The notes: generated by a model from the letters alone, not told the origin. A DNA stretch of 64,000 bases from Dyadobacter jiangsuensis (GCF_003014695.1 NZ_PYAS01000015.1:62001-126000); one strand, 5' to 3'. Positions 19,101-27,310 are shown, numbered from the stretch's first letter. Translations and numbers: made by a program.

Positions 19101-19292
19101 CCCTTCGATCACAATATTCACCCCGGGCAATGTAGTGCCCGTCGAGTCACTCACGGTGCCCGTCACCCTGGATACCTGCTGCGCATAGAGCGGCTGCAAC
19201 CCGGCGTAACAAACAATGGAAAAAAATAGCAGAATGAATAACGATCGGTCCGGGCGCCAACACCCGAATCCTCGTAGTAAAGGATTTTTCAT
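16197..19292 (-). CDS. SusC/RagA TonB-linked outer-membrane receptor (fucose locus)
   Basis: A 1031-residue SusC homologue with a long N-terminal signal (hydrophobic core LFILLFFSIVCYAG, cleavage near YAQQ). It then has a carboxypeptidase-regulatory-like domain (VTGTVSDSTGTTLPGVNIVI), the plug beginning NEVVVVGYQSQEKRKLLSSV, and the hallmark SISVLKDAASAAIYGSRGSNG. A large barrel follows, ending in GASVQF. The plug has no secretin/TonB signalling extension, so regulation by an anti-sigma factor through this receptor is unlikely; the AraC regulator divergent from it is the better candidate. It works with the adjacent SusD-like lipoprotein. Confidence 0.96.
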   Translation of the reverse strand: MKNPLLRGFGCWRPDRSLFILLFFSIVCYAGLQPLYAQQVSRVTGTVSDSTGTTLPGVNIVIEGEGNRGTTTDANGKFEISVNPQGRLVFSYIGYQTQHVAVAGKSVINVRLAPLSSNLNEVVVVGYQSQEKRKLLSSVATISGADINKRVGTNPLTLMQGKLPGLQVVQGSGEPGNEGIQLRVRGITTFSSVGNDPLVIVNGLPGNLTALNPNDIESISVLKDAASAAIYGSRGSNGVIVVKTKKGKAGFALQYNFNIGISKTARLPETISNSAEFMELSNEARKNSSLQPLYTQAQIDLYRNATDRVKYPNHNWLDDVFVTAYTKNHFLNLSGGTESTTYNVGFGITNQPGTMIGFEYQKYTVSVGLSSRLSKRVTFGTDLQMRYGNRKAPRSGGADIFLSTLAQSPLYPAQAADGRWIASAYPNEQRNKNPVAIAANDVRIRTLDYYAQGNMSLDIDIIDGLRWENRGGATYYSLKNNDFRPKIPMFFYNDMSPAGNLDVGAPGLSVRREDNVYGSLYSQLNFSKKFDNHNLTVLAGAQQEYNAYSELNAGRNAFPSNDLRELNAGPADGQSNSGAASEWALRSFYGSLNYDFKDKYLIGASIRYDGTSRLPSNTRWGTFYSASAAWRLTEEAFLKDVSWLNDLKIRASLGEVGNQNIVTDAGRAALTPYPYQPVLSLRNYAFGGAVSTGYSASTLVDPALKWESTRVFDIGVDISAFNNKLNITADWFNKYTYDILRTPLIPIWVGLNAPVINNGALRNRGVELNIEYKNRIGNDFSYNIGGNIQTYRNKVESYGVKEIGSNTIREEGRPLDQFYMYIWDGIFQNQAEIDNSPVQPVRPTPGDLKIKDVNGDGKIDPNDRTYVGGRYPSVQYSFNLAANWKGFDLSVQFYGSQGQKIYVSGWGAEPFRQGSVPTTDWRNRWTPENPSTTMPKIYVADGYAPVQNYASTYFLKDASFLRLRGAQLGYNVPVKLISKVGAKSLRVYVVGDNLFMFSKYPGLDPERVSVSGSYVTFPQIKTVTFGASVQF

Positions 19293-19843
19293 AGTGAATC
19301 AAAAGTTAAATGGACTTACAAACAACCCTCTGCTGCCGCGTTCGGCAAAGTCAATATGATACCACTCACCCTTTTCGACAATTTGTCGGGTGCAGCTGAG
19401 TCATAACCACTTCAAAATCGCACTCAAAACGACTTTGAAGCTCTAATCCAAGCATACGGCACTCGATACGGTCTGGTCACGCTCGGGCACGCATTCCTAT
19501 AAGACTACTCTATCAACAATTATGTACAAACATATAGTCGATTAGTACAGCAAATCAATGTCGGGTTGATATTTTACAATACTATGTTTGCATTGATGCA
19601 TACAAACATCTTCCTTCTGCATAACTTGAAAAAGAATTTCCCAAAGCGTCCGCCGACCAGACAAGCGAGCGCCCAATTGGACGATACAAAGGAAATATAT
19701 TGGAAAAGCGTCTCGACCTAAATATTATCCAGTTATTAAGCTATTTTGGCATCTAAGACATTTCATATTTATTTTTGTGTTTTTTCAATTCAAAATTCAG
19801 AAACAGCAAACGAGCCGAAGCATTTTCATTATCGGAGAATACC
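19293..19843. promoter_or_regulatory. divergent intergenic region with TACAAACAT repeats
   Basis: No gene is seen in this stretch of about 550 bp between susC (minus) and the AraC gene (plus). It holds the direct repeat TACAAACAT at 19525-19533 and 19601-19609. The inverted copy ATGTTTG at 19584-19590 forms a perfect 7-bp inverted repeat with CAAACAT at 19603-19609. These are plausible sites for the adjacent AraC protein; that assignment is inference. Confidence 0.4.
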
Positions 19844-20716
19844 ATGAAACCGCACCTCCTGCAAGTCGCGACAGCCCCTAACCGGTCTTTCTCAGTCAGA
19901 AAAGAATTGATTCCCAACATCAATTGCCGGTGGCATTGCCATGCGGAAGTGGAGCTTATTTGTTTCCACAAGGGGAGCGGCACCCAGTTCGTCGGTGACG
20001 ATATCCGGCATTTCACTGCCGGCGATGTCGTGCTGGTGGGCACCAACCTGCCGCATTACTGGCATTACGATCATGAGCACCAGTCGTACGAGGCCGACGA
20101 TCAAAAGCCCTTTGCGACGGTCGTGCATTTCACCGAAAACTTCTGGGGAGAACGTTTTCTGATGCTCGCGGAGAATACGATGCTGAGGAATGTGCTGGAT
20201 AAGGCCAAACGCGGCTTGTCCATCAAGGGTGAGCTGGGCAAAGCGATCTCGGGACTCATGGAAAAGCTGCATGCCGCGGAGGGGCCCTATCGGGTAATGT
20301 TGCTGATGGAATGCCTGATTGTCGCAAACCAGGTGACGGAAGACGACGTACTTGCCTCGCTGGGATTCAGCTATACGAGGCCTGAGCAGGAAAATGAGCG
20401 GCTCAATGCCATCTACAAATATGCACTGGCCCATTTCAGCGAAAAAATCACCCTCGAAGAAGTAGCTTCGATTGCGGGCCTGTCCCCAAACTCCTTTTGC
20501 AGGTACTTCAAATCCCGCACAGGCAAGCAATTTTCCCAGTTCATTATCGAAATCCGAATCGGGAACGCCTGCAAAATGCTCATTAACAACAATATGAACA
20601 TCAAGCAAATCTGCTACGCCAGCGGCTTTCAGAACTTCACCTGCTTCTACAAACAATTCCGGCAGATTACCGGCAAGACGCCGGCTGCCTATCAGCAGGC
20701 ATTTGCTAATCGTTAG
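19844..20716 (+). CDS. AraC-family transcriptional regulator
   Basis: About 290 residues from the ATG at 19844 (the frame extends upstream to 19775 without added domain content). An N-terminal cupin-like sensor domain (INCRWHCHAEVELICFHKG, GDDIRHFTAGDVVLVGTNLPH) is followed by a C-terminal double HTH of the AraC type (ITLEEVASIAGLSPNSFCRYFK, then NIKQICYASGFQNFTCFYKQF and RQITGKTPAAYQ). Such proteins bind a sugar in the cupin and activate nearby uptake and hydrolase genes. It is divergent from the fucose-locus SusC/SusD pair and is its likely regulator. The gene keeps the base composition of the left-hand region; composition changes just after its stop. Confidence 0.92.
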   Translation: MKPHLLQVATAPNRSFSVRKELIPNINCRWHCHAEVELICFHKGSGTQFVGDDIRHFTAGDVVLVGTNLPHYWHYDHEHQSYEADDQKPFATVVHFTENFWGERFLMLAENTMLRNVLDKAKRGLSIKGELGKAISGLMEKLHAAEGPYRVMLLMECLIVANQVTEDDVLASLGFSYTRPEQENERLNAIYKYALAHFSEKITLEEVASIAGLSPNSFCRYFKSRTGKQFSQFIIEIRIGNACKMLINNNMNIKQICYASGFQNFTCFYKQFRQITGKTPAAYQQAFANR

Positions 20717-20830
20717 CCATGTTGGGGTTCGATCTGGTTGGGCAGGTTGAAAATCGACAGATCTGGGCCCCTTTCGGTCAACTGGTTCTTATCTCTGGAC
20801 GACGCCAGGGAGAAAATGTTAGTAGTTCGC
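20717..20830 (+). pseudogene. remnant of an IS3-family transposase (OrfB C-terminal part)
   Basis: Immediately after the AraC stop, one frame reads LGRLKIDRSGPLS and then VNWFLSLDDAREKM (20777-20818). The second block closely resembles the conserved NWFxSLDDAREKI segment of IS3-type OrfB integrase-core transposases, and the preceding GRL fits the NGRLRDE segment. Downstream the expected WRxDYNxxRPHSSL is not readable, and no intact frame or terminal repeats were found. It is a decayed fragment and marks the left edge of the AT-richer islet. Recognition is by motif only. Confidence 0.45.
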
Positions 20831-21418
20831 CTACACGGCGGTTTCATGTTCAGTTGCCTTCGGTTTTCTGCCGCACGGTTGTCCTGTCTACGGCTTTGGG
20901 CGCTCCGACCTCTATCTTCATTTGTAACAAATTGCACTGCAAAATAACAATAGTTTGATTTTCAGTCGTTTAATTATTTACAATAAGTCAAAAAATTCTA
21001 ATTATCAACCTTCAAAACTGCCCAAAATCGATCATCCATTCGCGCCATCTTTTGGATTGAGAACTAGTACGCACAAAAAATATAAAATTAATATTATAAA
21101 ATTTGTAAAAATAATTCAAACAACTATCTTTGAAGTAACCTCGGGTTTCTTAGCGGAACCCATTTAGCACCCACATAAGCCCAAATTTGCATATCAAACA
21201 CCGAGCTCTCGTCTTCGAGTGTGAGCTTGCCATCGCAAATTCTCCTTGGGTTTATCCATGCCATTTTCAGGTGACTAAATCTGCCGCTCAGCTGCTTTGA
21301 TTAGTCATGTATTATCCTACTATAAATGAATATTTCAATATTAATCAGGATTTTACAACTATGCACTTAATAAATGTGTCTGATAGTAAACATTTAAATC
21401 TATCCTAGCTTTCATCAC
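20831..21418. other. AT-rich region with no confident gene
   Basis: About 590 bp of AT-rich sequence between the transposase remnant and the first islet gene. The only frame that looks protein-like is a 46-codon minus-strand ORF at 21124-21264, listed separately. Confidence 0.4.
21124..21264 (-). CDS. possible small ORF, 46 residues, unrecognised
   Basis: ATG at 21264, TAG at 21124-21126. The translation is compositionally protein-like (segments CDGKLTLEDESSVFDMQIWA and YVGAKWVPLRNPRLL) with no signal peptide or known motif. The frame is open twelve codons upstream of the ATG to a TAA. It could be a remnant of a larger gene from the event that brought the IS3-type fragment, or chance. Confidence 0.22.
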   Translation of the reverse strand: MAWINPRRICDGKLTLEDESSVFDMQIWAYVGAKWVPLRNPRLLQR

Positions 21419-21982
21419 ATGGAACCTCTAAGACACTTGAGAAAACTATTATTGTCAACAGCCGGAATAATTCTGATGGCGTTCAGTTGCGATAAATCGA
21501 GCGTTGACGCTGAAAAGCTGCCCCTCTCGGTTATGTACAGTATAGTTAATTTGAAAGGCGAAAGAACAAACACTGTAAAAGAAGGAGAAAACTTCATTTT
21601 TAGTTTAGTAGTCACTAATACAACCGATGAAGAGTGGTATATAGAACATGGTTCAGTTATTGCCTCAAACTTTACCGAGATTTACAAAAAATCATCAGCT
21701 GGTTCGGACAGCCTCATTGGACCTGCATATGTGTCCGCAATGTGTTCATTTCAAAGCGGGGTACTAATTCCTGCGAAGGGTACCTACAAGGTCGATATAC
21801 CTTGGATAGCGGATCAGTCTTTAACAAAGGTTCCTTCTTGCGGCCTATCTACAAAAGACAATAGTTTCTTACCCAAAGGTCAATATATGACTAAAATGGA
21901 TGGTGCAATCAAAGTATCCCGTGCAGGAGTTGGCCACGAAATCCCTCTAAACGAATATAATCTCACCTTTCAAATTCAATAA
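21419..21982 (+). CDS. lipoprotein with Ig-like fold, unrecognised
   Basis: A 187-residue protein with a lipoprotein signal (LLLSTAGIILMAFSC; Cys as lipid anchor). The mature part looks all-beta. EGENFIFSLVVTNTTDEEWY, LIPAKGTYKVDIPW and LPKGQYMTKMDGAIKV resemble a single immunoglobulin-like sandwich similar in outline to BsuPI-type protease-inhibitor or intracellular Ig-like domains; I cannot confirm the family. It precedes a secreted trypsin-like protease by 21 bp, so they are probably co-transcribed. That makes a protective or binding role toward the protease conceivable, but this is inference. Base composition is AT-richer than the surrounding genome. Confidence 0.7.
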   Translation: MEPLRHLRKLLLSTAGIILMAFSCDKSSVDAEKLPLSVMYSIVNLKGERTNTVKEGENFIFSLVVTNTTDEEWYIEHGSVIASNFTEIYKKSSAGSDSLIGPAYVSAMCSFQSGVLIPAKGTYKVDIPWIADQSLTKVPSCGLSTKDNSFLPKGQYMTKMDGAIKVSRAGVGHEIPLNEYNLTFQIQ

Positions 21983-22003
21983 TAAACTAAAAGCTCTTGC
22001 CGT

Positions 22004-24190
22004 ATGAAAAAAATTTACCTCGCAGCGGCGTTATGCTGGCTGGCTACGCTTTCCTTTGCCCAAGTACGGACTCGCAGCCTCAAACCCGAGACTGTGAAAG
22101 AGTACTCACGTTTCGTACCTACAAGTAAAAAAGCATTGTCCACAGTGCAATTACCCAAGGTGAATGTTTCTCAACTTTTGAAGGAAGACGAGAAAGAAGC
22201 TAGTTTGGGGTTGCCTTTTCGGTTTGGAAAGGCACTTGACGTTAAGATCAATCTAGCAAATAGTGGTAAATGGGAAACGGTTGATGGAGGCAGGATTTGG
22301 AGGATGCTGATTGACGTGCCTGAAGCGAAAACCGTAAACATGATTTTTGATCGTTTTTATCTGCCTGAGGGCGCAACGATGTTTATTATTAATGGAGATA
22401 GAACTGTGGTCTCTGGGCCGATTGATCATACACAGAATAGTCTTGCCGGAACCTTCTCGAGCGGTCTTCTAAAAGGCAGCTCGGTTATAATTGAATTATT
22501 TGAGCCCGCTGAATTTTTTGCAAAAACAGAACTTCAAATTTCTAAAGTTGTCCATGGATATAGACTTACTCCAATGGCTGGAGGTTTTGGACAAGCAGCC
22601 CCTGATCCATGCGAGCGAAATGTGAATTGTGCAGAAGGCAATAATTGGCAAAACGAGAAGGGTATGGTTGCAATGGTGCTTCTAAATAACAATGAGCGAA
22701 TTTGCTCGGGAAGCTTGTTAAATAACACATGTAACAACATGACGCCAAATTTCCTGACAGCATTTCATTGCTTGGACCTTAATGAGGATGGTGCCGCTGG
22801 TGGCGATGAAATTGCAGCTGCACAAACTTGGCATTTTATGTTCCAATATATGAGCGCTGGATGTACTCCGAGCACTGATGATTTCAATGTTGTTGAATTC
22901 GCTGGCGCAACATACAGGGCAGGTTGGAATATAAGCGATTTTGCGTTGTTAGAATTAAACCAGACACCGGAACCAGGCACAGGGGTCGTCTATGCCGGGT
23001 GGTCTAGAACAAATGCTGCACCAACATCTTCGGTTGGAATTCACCATCCTAAAGGAGATGTAATGAAAATATCTGTCGAGAATAACGTTGCAACGAGTGT
23101 TGATTGGAACGGAGTCGGACCAAATACACACTGGGGTGTAAATTTCGAAACAGGAACTGTTGAACGAGGTTCATCTGGTTCCCCTTTGTTCAATCAAAAC
23201 CATCGCGTGGTAGGTCAGTTGCACGGAGGAAGGTTAACTGGGGGTGATTATGAAGGCCGCTGTATAAATCGCGACGCCCGATATGGACGCTTCGATGTTT
23301 CCTGGGTGGGAGGCGGTACTAATGACACAAGGCTAAGTAATTGGCTGGACCCTTCTGGAAGTGGGGCTACTGACGTTGGCCCATTAACAATTCCATCAAT
23401 TTCCGGGCCGTCTGTCCTGTGTACGAGCGGAACATACACTTTAAACAATGTTCCGGGTGGTGTTCCTGTTAGTTGGTCGGTTTCAACACCATCCGGTGTT
23501 ACGCCGACATCAGGTAGTGGGAATGTTGCAAATCTTACTATGATTAACCCAGAAGACGTGACCATTACTTATCGGATCGGCTGTAATGCAACACGTGGCA
23601 TAACACGCCGCATATATGTTGGCCCACCTCAATTCTCAGGTTTCTTGGTAAATGGGCAATCCACATCGAATGGCTCAGGGTGCACAAACAGCTACATTCC
23701 AATTGCTGCGGTTCCAAACGACCCTTCCGCCAACTACTATTGGTCCCAAAGCGATCCAAATGGTTTTATAGCCAATGCAACTCAATCGAGTACTGCATTT
23801 ACTGGTTATAACGCAAGTTGCTATTACCTCAATGTCAACATTTCAAATGCATGCGGATCGAGAAATGAAACCTTGACAATGTGTCTGAATAACTGTTTTG
23901 CAAAGTACTCCGTGTTTCCAAACCCTGCGAAAGATTATATTACGGTTGAATTTGGCCAGATCGAAAGTGCGGAATCCTTGCCAGATGAAATCGTTCTACT
24001 GTCCGAAAAATCAACCACGCCTGTTGAGAACATTGACGTTCAAACACTTTATCAGCGGAATGGTCTCAAAAATGGCAAGCAGGTAGAAATCGATGCAAAA
24101 GCGTTGCCCCGAGGTACTTACTACTTGCATATCAAGAATAGTAGGCTGCAAGAGAAGAAGGTTGATGTAGTCAGGATACTTTTAGATTAG
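22004..24190 (+). CDS. T9SS-secreted trypsin-like (lysyl endopeptidase-like) serine protease
   Basis: A 728-residue secreted protein. Signal peptide MKKIYLAAALCWLATLSFAQ, then a propeptide-like region to about 200, then a chymotrypsin-fold catalytic domain (about 205-445). The triad is readable: His255 in FLTAFHC, Asp312 in ISDFALLEL, Ser391 in GSSGSPLF. Cysteines at CERNVNC and ICSG suggest disulfides. A Pro/Gly/Ser-rich Ig-like region follows (about 455-625), and the C terminus holds a type A sorting domain (YSVFPNPAKDYITVEF) used by the type IX secretion system. It belongs to the broad lysyl/arginyl endopeptidase-like group; exact cleavage preference cannot be assigned. The T9SS machinery itself is outside the window. 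Confidence 0.9.
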   Translation: MKKIYLAAALCWLATLSFAQVRTRSLKPETVKEYSRFVPTSKKALSTVQLPKVNVSQLLKEDEKEASLGLPFRFGKALDVKINLANSGKWETVDGGRIWRMLIDVPEAKTVNMIFDRFYLPEGATMFIINGDRTVVSGPIDHTQNSLAGTFSSGLLKGSSVIIELFEPAEFFAKTELQISKVVHGYRLTPMAGGFGQAAPDPCERNVNCAEGNNWQNEKGMVAMVLLNNNERICSGSLLNNTCNNMTPNFLTAFHCLDLNEDGAAGGDEIAAAQTWHFMFQYMSAGCTPSTDDFNVVEFAGATYRAGWNISDFALLELNQTPEPGTGVVYAGWSRTNAAPTSSVGIHHPKGDVMKISVENNVATSVDWNGVGPNTHWGVNFETGTVERGSSGSPLFNQNHRVVGQLHGGRLTGGDYEGRCINRDARYGRFDVSWVGGGTNDTRLSNWLDPSGSGATDVGPLTIPSISGPSVLCTSGTYTLNNVPGGVPVSWSVSTPSGVTPTSGSGNVANLTMINPEDVTITYRIGCNATRGITRRIYVGPPQFSGFLVNGQSTSNGSGCTNSYIPIAAVPNDPSANYYWSQSDPNGFIANATQSSTAFTGYNASCYYLNVNISNACGSRNETLTMCLNNCFAKYSVFPNPAKDYITVEFGQIESAESLPDEIVLLSEKSTTPVENIDVQTLYQRNGLKNGKQVEIDAKALPRGTYYLHIKNSRLQEKKVDVVRILLD

Positions 24191-24205
24191 CATTCGAGAA
24201 GATGG

Positions 24206-24291
24206 AATGAGAAACGCCCGACTTTGCACTACCCGAAAAAACTTAGCCACTTCTTGAAGGGTATCTCTATGGCAACCCAGCGTTTCTCATT
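24206..24291. repeat. perfect 12-bp inverted repeat after the protease gene
   Basis: AATGAGAAACGC at 24206-24217 and its exact complement GCGTTTCTCATT at 24280-24291, separated by 62 bp. It could be a long-loop transcript structure or the trace of an element end; no second pair was found at the left border of the islet. Confidence 0.5.
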
Positions 24292-24358
24292 TACAAAGAT
24301 CAGCGGAACCCGTCCCAAATTCGTCCCTTTGGTCTGAATGCGGATCGGCGGGAAAAAC

Positions 24359-24388
24359 AAAAGCCCGTAAAATAATTTACGGGCTTTT
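24359..24388. terminator. strong bidirectional terminator downstream of ssrA
   Basis: A 13-bp perfect stem, AAAAGCCCGTAAA-ATAA-TTTACGGGCTTTT, 19 bp beyond the 3' end of the minus-strand tmRNA gene. It has U tracts in both directions and also serves the incoming protease transcript. Confidence 0.8.
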
Positions 24389-24406
24389 GAAACTTGATTG
24401 TTTCTC

Positions 24407-24778
24407 TGGTGGAGATGCGGGGATTCGAACCCCGGTCCAGAACAGGGAAAACCTGCGCCTTCTACATGCTTATCCGTGATTCGGTTTTCGAGCCTGACAA
24501 GGTTCCCGGCGGACCTGCGTCATAGCCTTAGATACTAGGGTCTCGTTGGTTTTACGCATCAATATACCAACCAGCGCTGCGGTTCGACACCTCTTGACCC
24601 ACCCGGCAGCACGTTAGGTGGAGAGATGATGGCATTTGGTTAATCCTCCGGATTAAGCAGCCATGGCGTAAGTAGATTCGCCAGTTATTGTTTGAGAACA
24701 TTATTTCCGGGAGGTGCCCTCAACTCCCGACATGCTTACACACAAGCCCTCAGCCCGCTGTCAAAACCAGTCACCCCC
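24407..24778 (-). ncRNA. ssrA: transfer-messenger RNA (tmRNA)
   Basis: About 372 nt on the minus strand. The 5' end GGGGGTGA (from 24778) pairs, with two G-U wobbles, with CATCTCC just before the encoded CCA at 24407-24409, forming the tRNA-like acceptor stem. The T arm reads GGGGTTCGAATCCCC. The tag reading frame is readable at 24653-24682: resume codon GGC, then GAA TCT ACT TAC GCC ATG GCT GCT and stop TAA, giving the tag GESTYAMAA. Tags ending in YAMAA or YALAA are usual for Bacteroidota. It rescues stalled ribosomes with SmpB. The stop is followed by GC-rich pseudoknot-like helices. A strong terminator lies just past the 3' end. Confidence 0.95.
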
Positions 24779-24880
24779 ATTTGGCAGTGCAGCTTTGGTT
24801 AAGCCAAAGTTTGATTGCAGATAAGCTTACAATTTTAAAATGCAGAAAGTTCGGCGGTGTGAGCAAAAATTTAATAAAAA

Positions 24881-27175
24881 TTAAAACTCCCATCGGTAAC
24901 TCAGCACCGGAATCAGGCCCAATTGCTTCTGTCTCACAACTTTCTGTTGAAATGCATCATAGTAACTGAATGCGTCATTTTTTGTACCCGAAACATTCTG
25001 CAAATCCAGTGCGAGGGTCGTGCTGTATGACTTACGGCTCTTTTTGAGGTAAACGCGCAGGTCCGGACGAAAGTAGTCCTTTAACTTCAATGCAAATGGA
25101 TCGCCGGCTACGTACATCGTTTGCTCGCTGGCCTTAGACGATTGCAGGTCTATCGGTGTTTCACGGAAACCTCCCAGCCAGAGTATTTTGGCATTAATGC
25201 CCCAAATGCGCTGGCCGGATTTGAATTCTTTTCCGCCGGTGAAACTGAATGTATGCCTACCATCGAAACGGCCGTTCCGGCGAATTCCGTCGGCGTCCGC
25301 GTAGGTAGCGCGGTACAACGAACCCGAAATCATCATGTAAAAATCCTGGCTCAGGAGCTTCTGGTATGTAGCTTCCACACCGTAATTACGCCCCTTACCT
25401 GTATTTGTAAGACCCTCGCCTACCCGGGTTTCGATGAGGTTCAATGCGGAAAAACCGTTACCATTGGCCGGCACATCGAAATGCTCCTGCCAGTATGCCT
25501 CTATTTTAAGGCTATTATTTTGCTGAAAATCATGCTGATAGCTGGCTACAAAATGATGCACTTTGGCGGGAGCCAGGTTCGGATTGCCCGAAAAATTCGT
25601 TGTCGAATAACTTGCCGCATAAAGTTGAGCGAGGGGTAACTGGCTTTGAAGGCCGTACGAAACACTTACCTTTTGGTGGGTCGCTACCTGCCAGCGCAAT
25701 GCGGCGCGCGGTTCGAGCGTTCGGTGAGTTCGGGCTCGCGGGTGGTCGAGTTTGCTGATCGTAGCGGTCAATCCGATTTCCGCCGTCACGTTTTGGGTAA
25801 CAGGCAGGGTCCATTCGGCAAAGGGCTGGAAAAGGCGCGATTTCATTTCTTCATATTCATACAATGGTGCCAGCCGATCGTATTGGAATGTGGCGTAAGC
25901 CCCTATTTTCATCTTCGCGCCCCGTGCAAACCGATGGCTCAGGATCATATTGCCCGTTACCTTGCTTTTGGTCAATGAGTCGTCTTCGATTGGGTAGGCA
26001 TATTCGGGTGTGTTCACCTCTCCCTTGTAAAATGCCCGCGAAGTTTGCAGGCCCGAAGCGACCAATGCGGTATGCAGCACGGCGCGACTGCCAATCGGAA
26101 GCGCGTGCGTCACGCCTGCGGCACCCATTTTGTTTTTATAAATGATATTGTGCGAATCCTTGTAAAACTCCCATTTGGTAGAGTCCGGCTCGGCCTTGAA
26201 AGTATTGCTGCTAATGCCGCCCAAGCCGAAAACCGTGAAGTTTCCAGCCTTTTTTGTAGGGAAATTGAGGTTGAACGAAAGGTCTTGGAAACGAATGTCC
26301 TCCCCCCCGAAATTGACGCCCATCGCTCCCAGCAAACCAGTGAAGGAATAGCGGTAATTGACCAGGTACGATGCCTTTGATCGCTTCGAAAACGGCCCTT
26401 CGGCTGCAATATCCAACCCTATTAAACCCGCCTGCGCCGTAAACTCGTGGCGCTCGTCGTTTCCTTTTCGCAGGCGCATGTCCATCACACCCGCGATCGC
26501 ATTGCCGTATTGCGCGGGAAAAGCGCCGTTCAGGAAGTAGGATGTGCCGAGCAACTGCGTGCTCAGGATATTCACGCCGCCTCCGGCCGACGTCGGCCTG
26601 TCGCTGAATGTTCCCGCGTTCGATAAATGGTTCGGATTCACGATCTCCACGCCTTCCAGACGCCATTGCATGCTGTTGGGCGAGTTACCGCGTACAACCA
26701 GCCCGTTGGCCTGATCGTTGGCTGCGGCTACGCCTGCGAAGGAAGTCGCTACACGCGCCGGGTCGAGGTAGGTGGCTGCATAGCGCAGGGTTTGCTCGAC
26801 GGTAATGGCTTGCACACTGTTGAATGCGGGCGGCCTGCTGCCCGATACGGTGGCCTCCTGCAATTGTCTGCCGGTAGCGCTGAGCCGCACTTCCTGCACG
26901 TTTTCCTTGCCCGATTCGAGCAATATCTCCTGAATCACGAGTGTCTGGTAACCCACAAATGACACCGTCAGAACGTGCCGTCCCAATCCTACCGCTTCAA
27001 AACGGAACTGCCCCGCCTCGTCGGTGACGCCGCCCTTGTCATCGAGCTGTACGGTTGCTTGCGCCAGCGGCAGGCCGGTATCGGCGTCTTTCACGCTCCC
27101 GCGCACGACGGACGTAAATTCCTGGGCGAACACAATATTAATGGAAATCAGGAGCAGTAAAACGGTACGGATCAT
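24881..27175 (-). CDS. TonB-dependent outer-membrane receptor
   Basis: About 764 residues from the ATG at 27175, chosen because it begins a clean signal peptide (MIRTVLLLLISINIVFAQ); a longer start at 27196 adds seven residues. An N-terminal carboxypeptidase-regulatory-like domain (VRGSVKDADTGLPLAQATVQ) is followed by a plug (SVQAITVEQTLRYAATYLDP, GLVVRGNSPNSMQWRLEGV) and a barrel ending in SYRWEF. It lacks the SusC signature and has no SusD partner, so it is a stand-alone TonB receptor. It is divergent from a BlaI-type repressor with a BlaI-like operator between them, which suggests control by that repressor. Substrate unknown. Confidence 0.92.
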   Translation of the reverse strand: MIRTVLLLLISINIVFAQEFTSVVRGSVKDADTGLPLAQATVQLDDKGGVTDEAGQFRFEAVGLGRHVLTVSFVGYQTLVIQEILLESGKENVQEVRLSATGRQLQEATVSGSRPPAFNSVQAITVEQTLRYAATYLDPARVATSFAGVAAANDQANGLVVRGNSPNSMQWRLEGVEIVNPNHLSNAGTFSDRPTSAGGGVNILSTQLLGTSYFLNGAFPAQYGNAIAGVMDMRLRKGNDERHEFTAQAGLIGLDIAAEGPFSKRSKASYLVNYRYSFTGLLGAMGVNFGGEDIRFQDLSFNLNFPTKKAGNFTVFGLGGISSNTFKAEPDSTKWEFYKDSHNIIYKNKMGAAGVTHALPIGSRAVLHTALVASGLQTSRAFYKGEVNTPEYAYPIEDDSLTKSKVTGNMILSHRFARGAKMKIGAYATFQYDRLAPLYEYEEMKSRLFQPFAEWTLPVTQNVTAEIGLTATISKLDHPRARTHRTLEPRAALRWQVATHQKVSVSYGLQSQLPLAQLYAASYSTTNFSGNPNLAPAKVHHFVASYQHDFQQNNSLKIEAYWQEHFDVPANGNGFSALNLIETRVGEGLTNTGKGRNYGVEATYQKLLSQDFYMMISGSLYRATYADADGIRRNGRFDGRHTFSFTGGKEFKSGQRIWGINAKILWLGGFRETPIDLQSSKASEQTMYVAGDPFALKLKDYFRPDLRVYLKKSRKSYSTTLALDLQNVSGTKNDAFSYYDAFQQKVVRQKQLGLIPVLSYRWEF

Positions 27176-27260
27176 CGGTGGCAGGTTGCTATTCAAAAAC
27201 TATCAGTTACAAAAATAGAGCGAATCGTTGCATCCGATGTTTTTATTTTTCAATTTCAAC

Positions 27261-27274
27261 TCTACATTTGTAGA
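27261..27274. promoter_or_regulatory. BlaI/MecI/CopY-like operator
   Basis: TCTACATTTGTAGA is a near-perfect 14-bp palindrome with the TACA-N2-TGTA core expected for BlaI/MecI/CopY repressors. A further half-site (TTGTAGA) lies about 15 bp downstream. It sits between the TonB receptor gene and the BlaI-type gene, so it may control both. Confidence 0.65.
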
Positions 27275-27310
27275 GTATAGTATATTCTTGTAGAACAAAG
27301 CACGCTTATC

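Noticed and set aside
24407..24445. Possible separate tRNA at the T-arm-like sequence
   Set aside because: The T arm and CCA belong to the tRNA-like domain of tmRNA; there is no anticodon arm next to it and the 5' acceptor strand is 330 nt away.
24206..24778. Integrative element with att site at the ssrA 3' end
   Set aside because: No integrase gene and no direct repeat of the tmRNA 3' end was found on the far side of the islet; kept only as a hypothesis.
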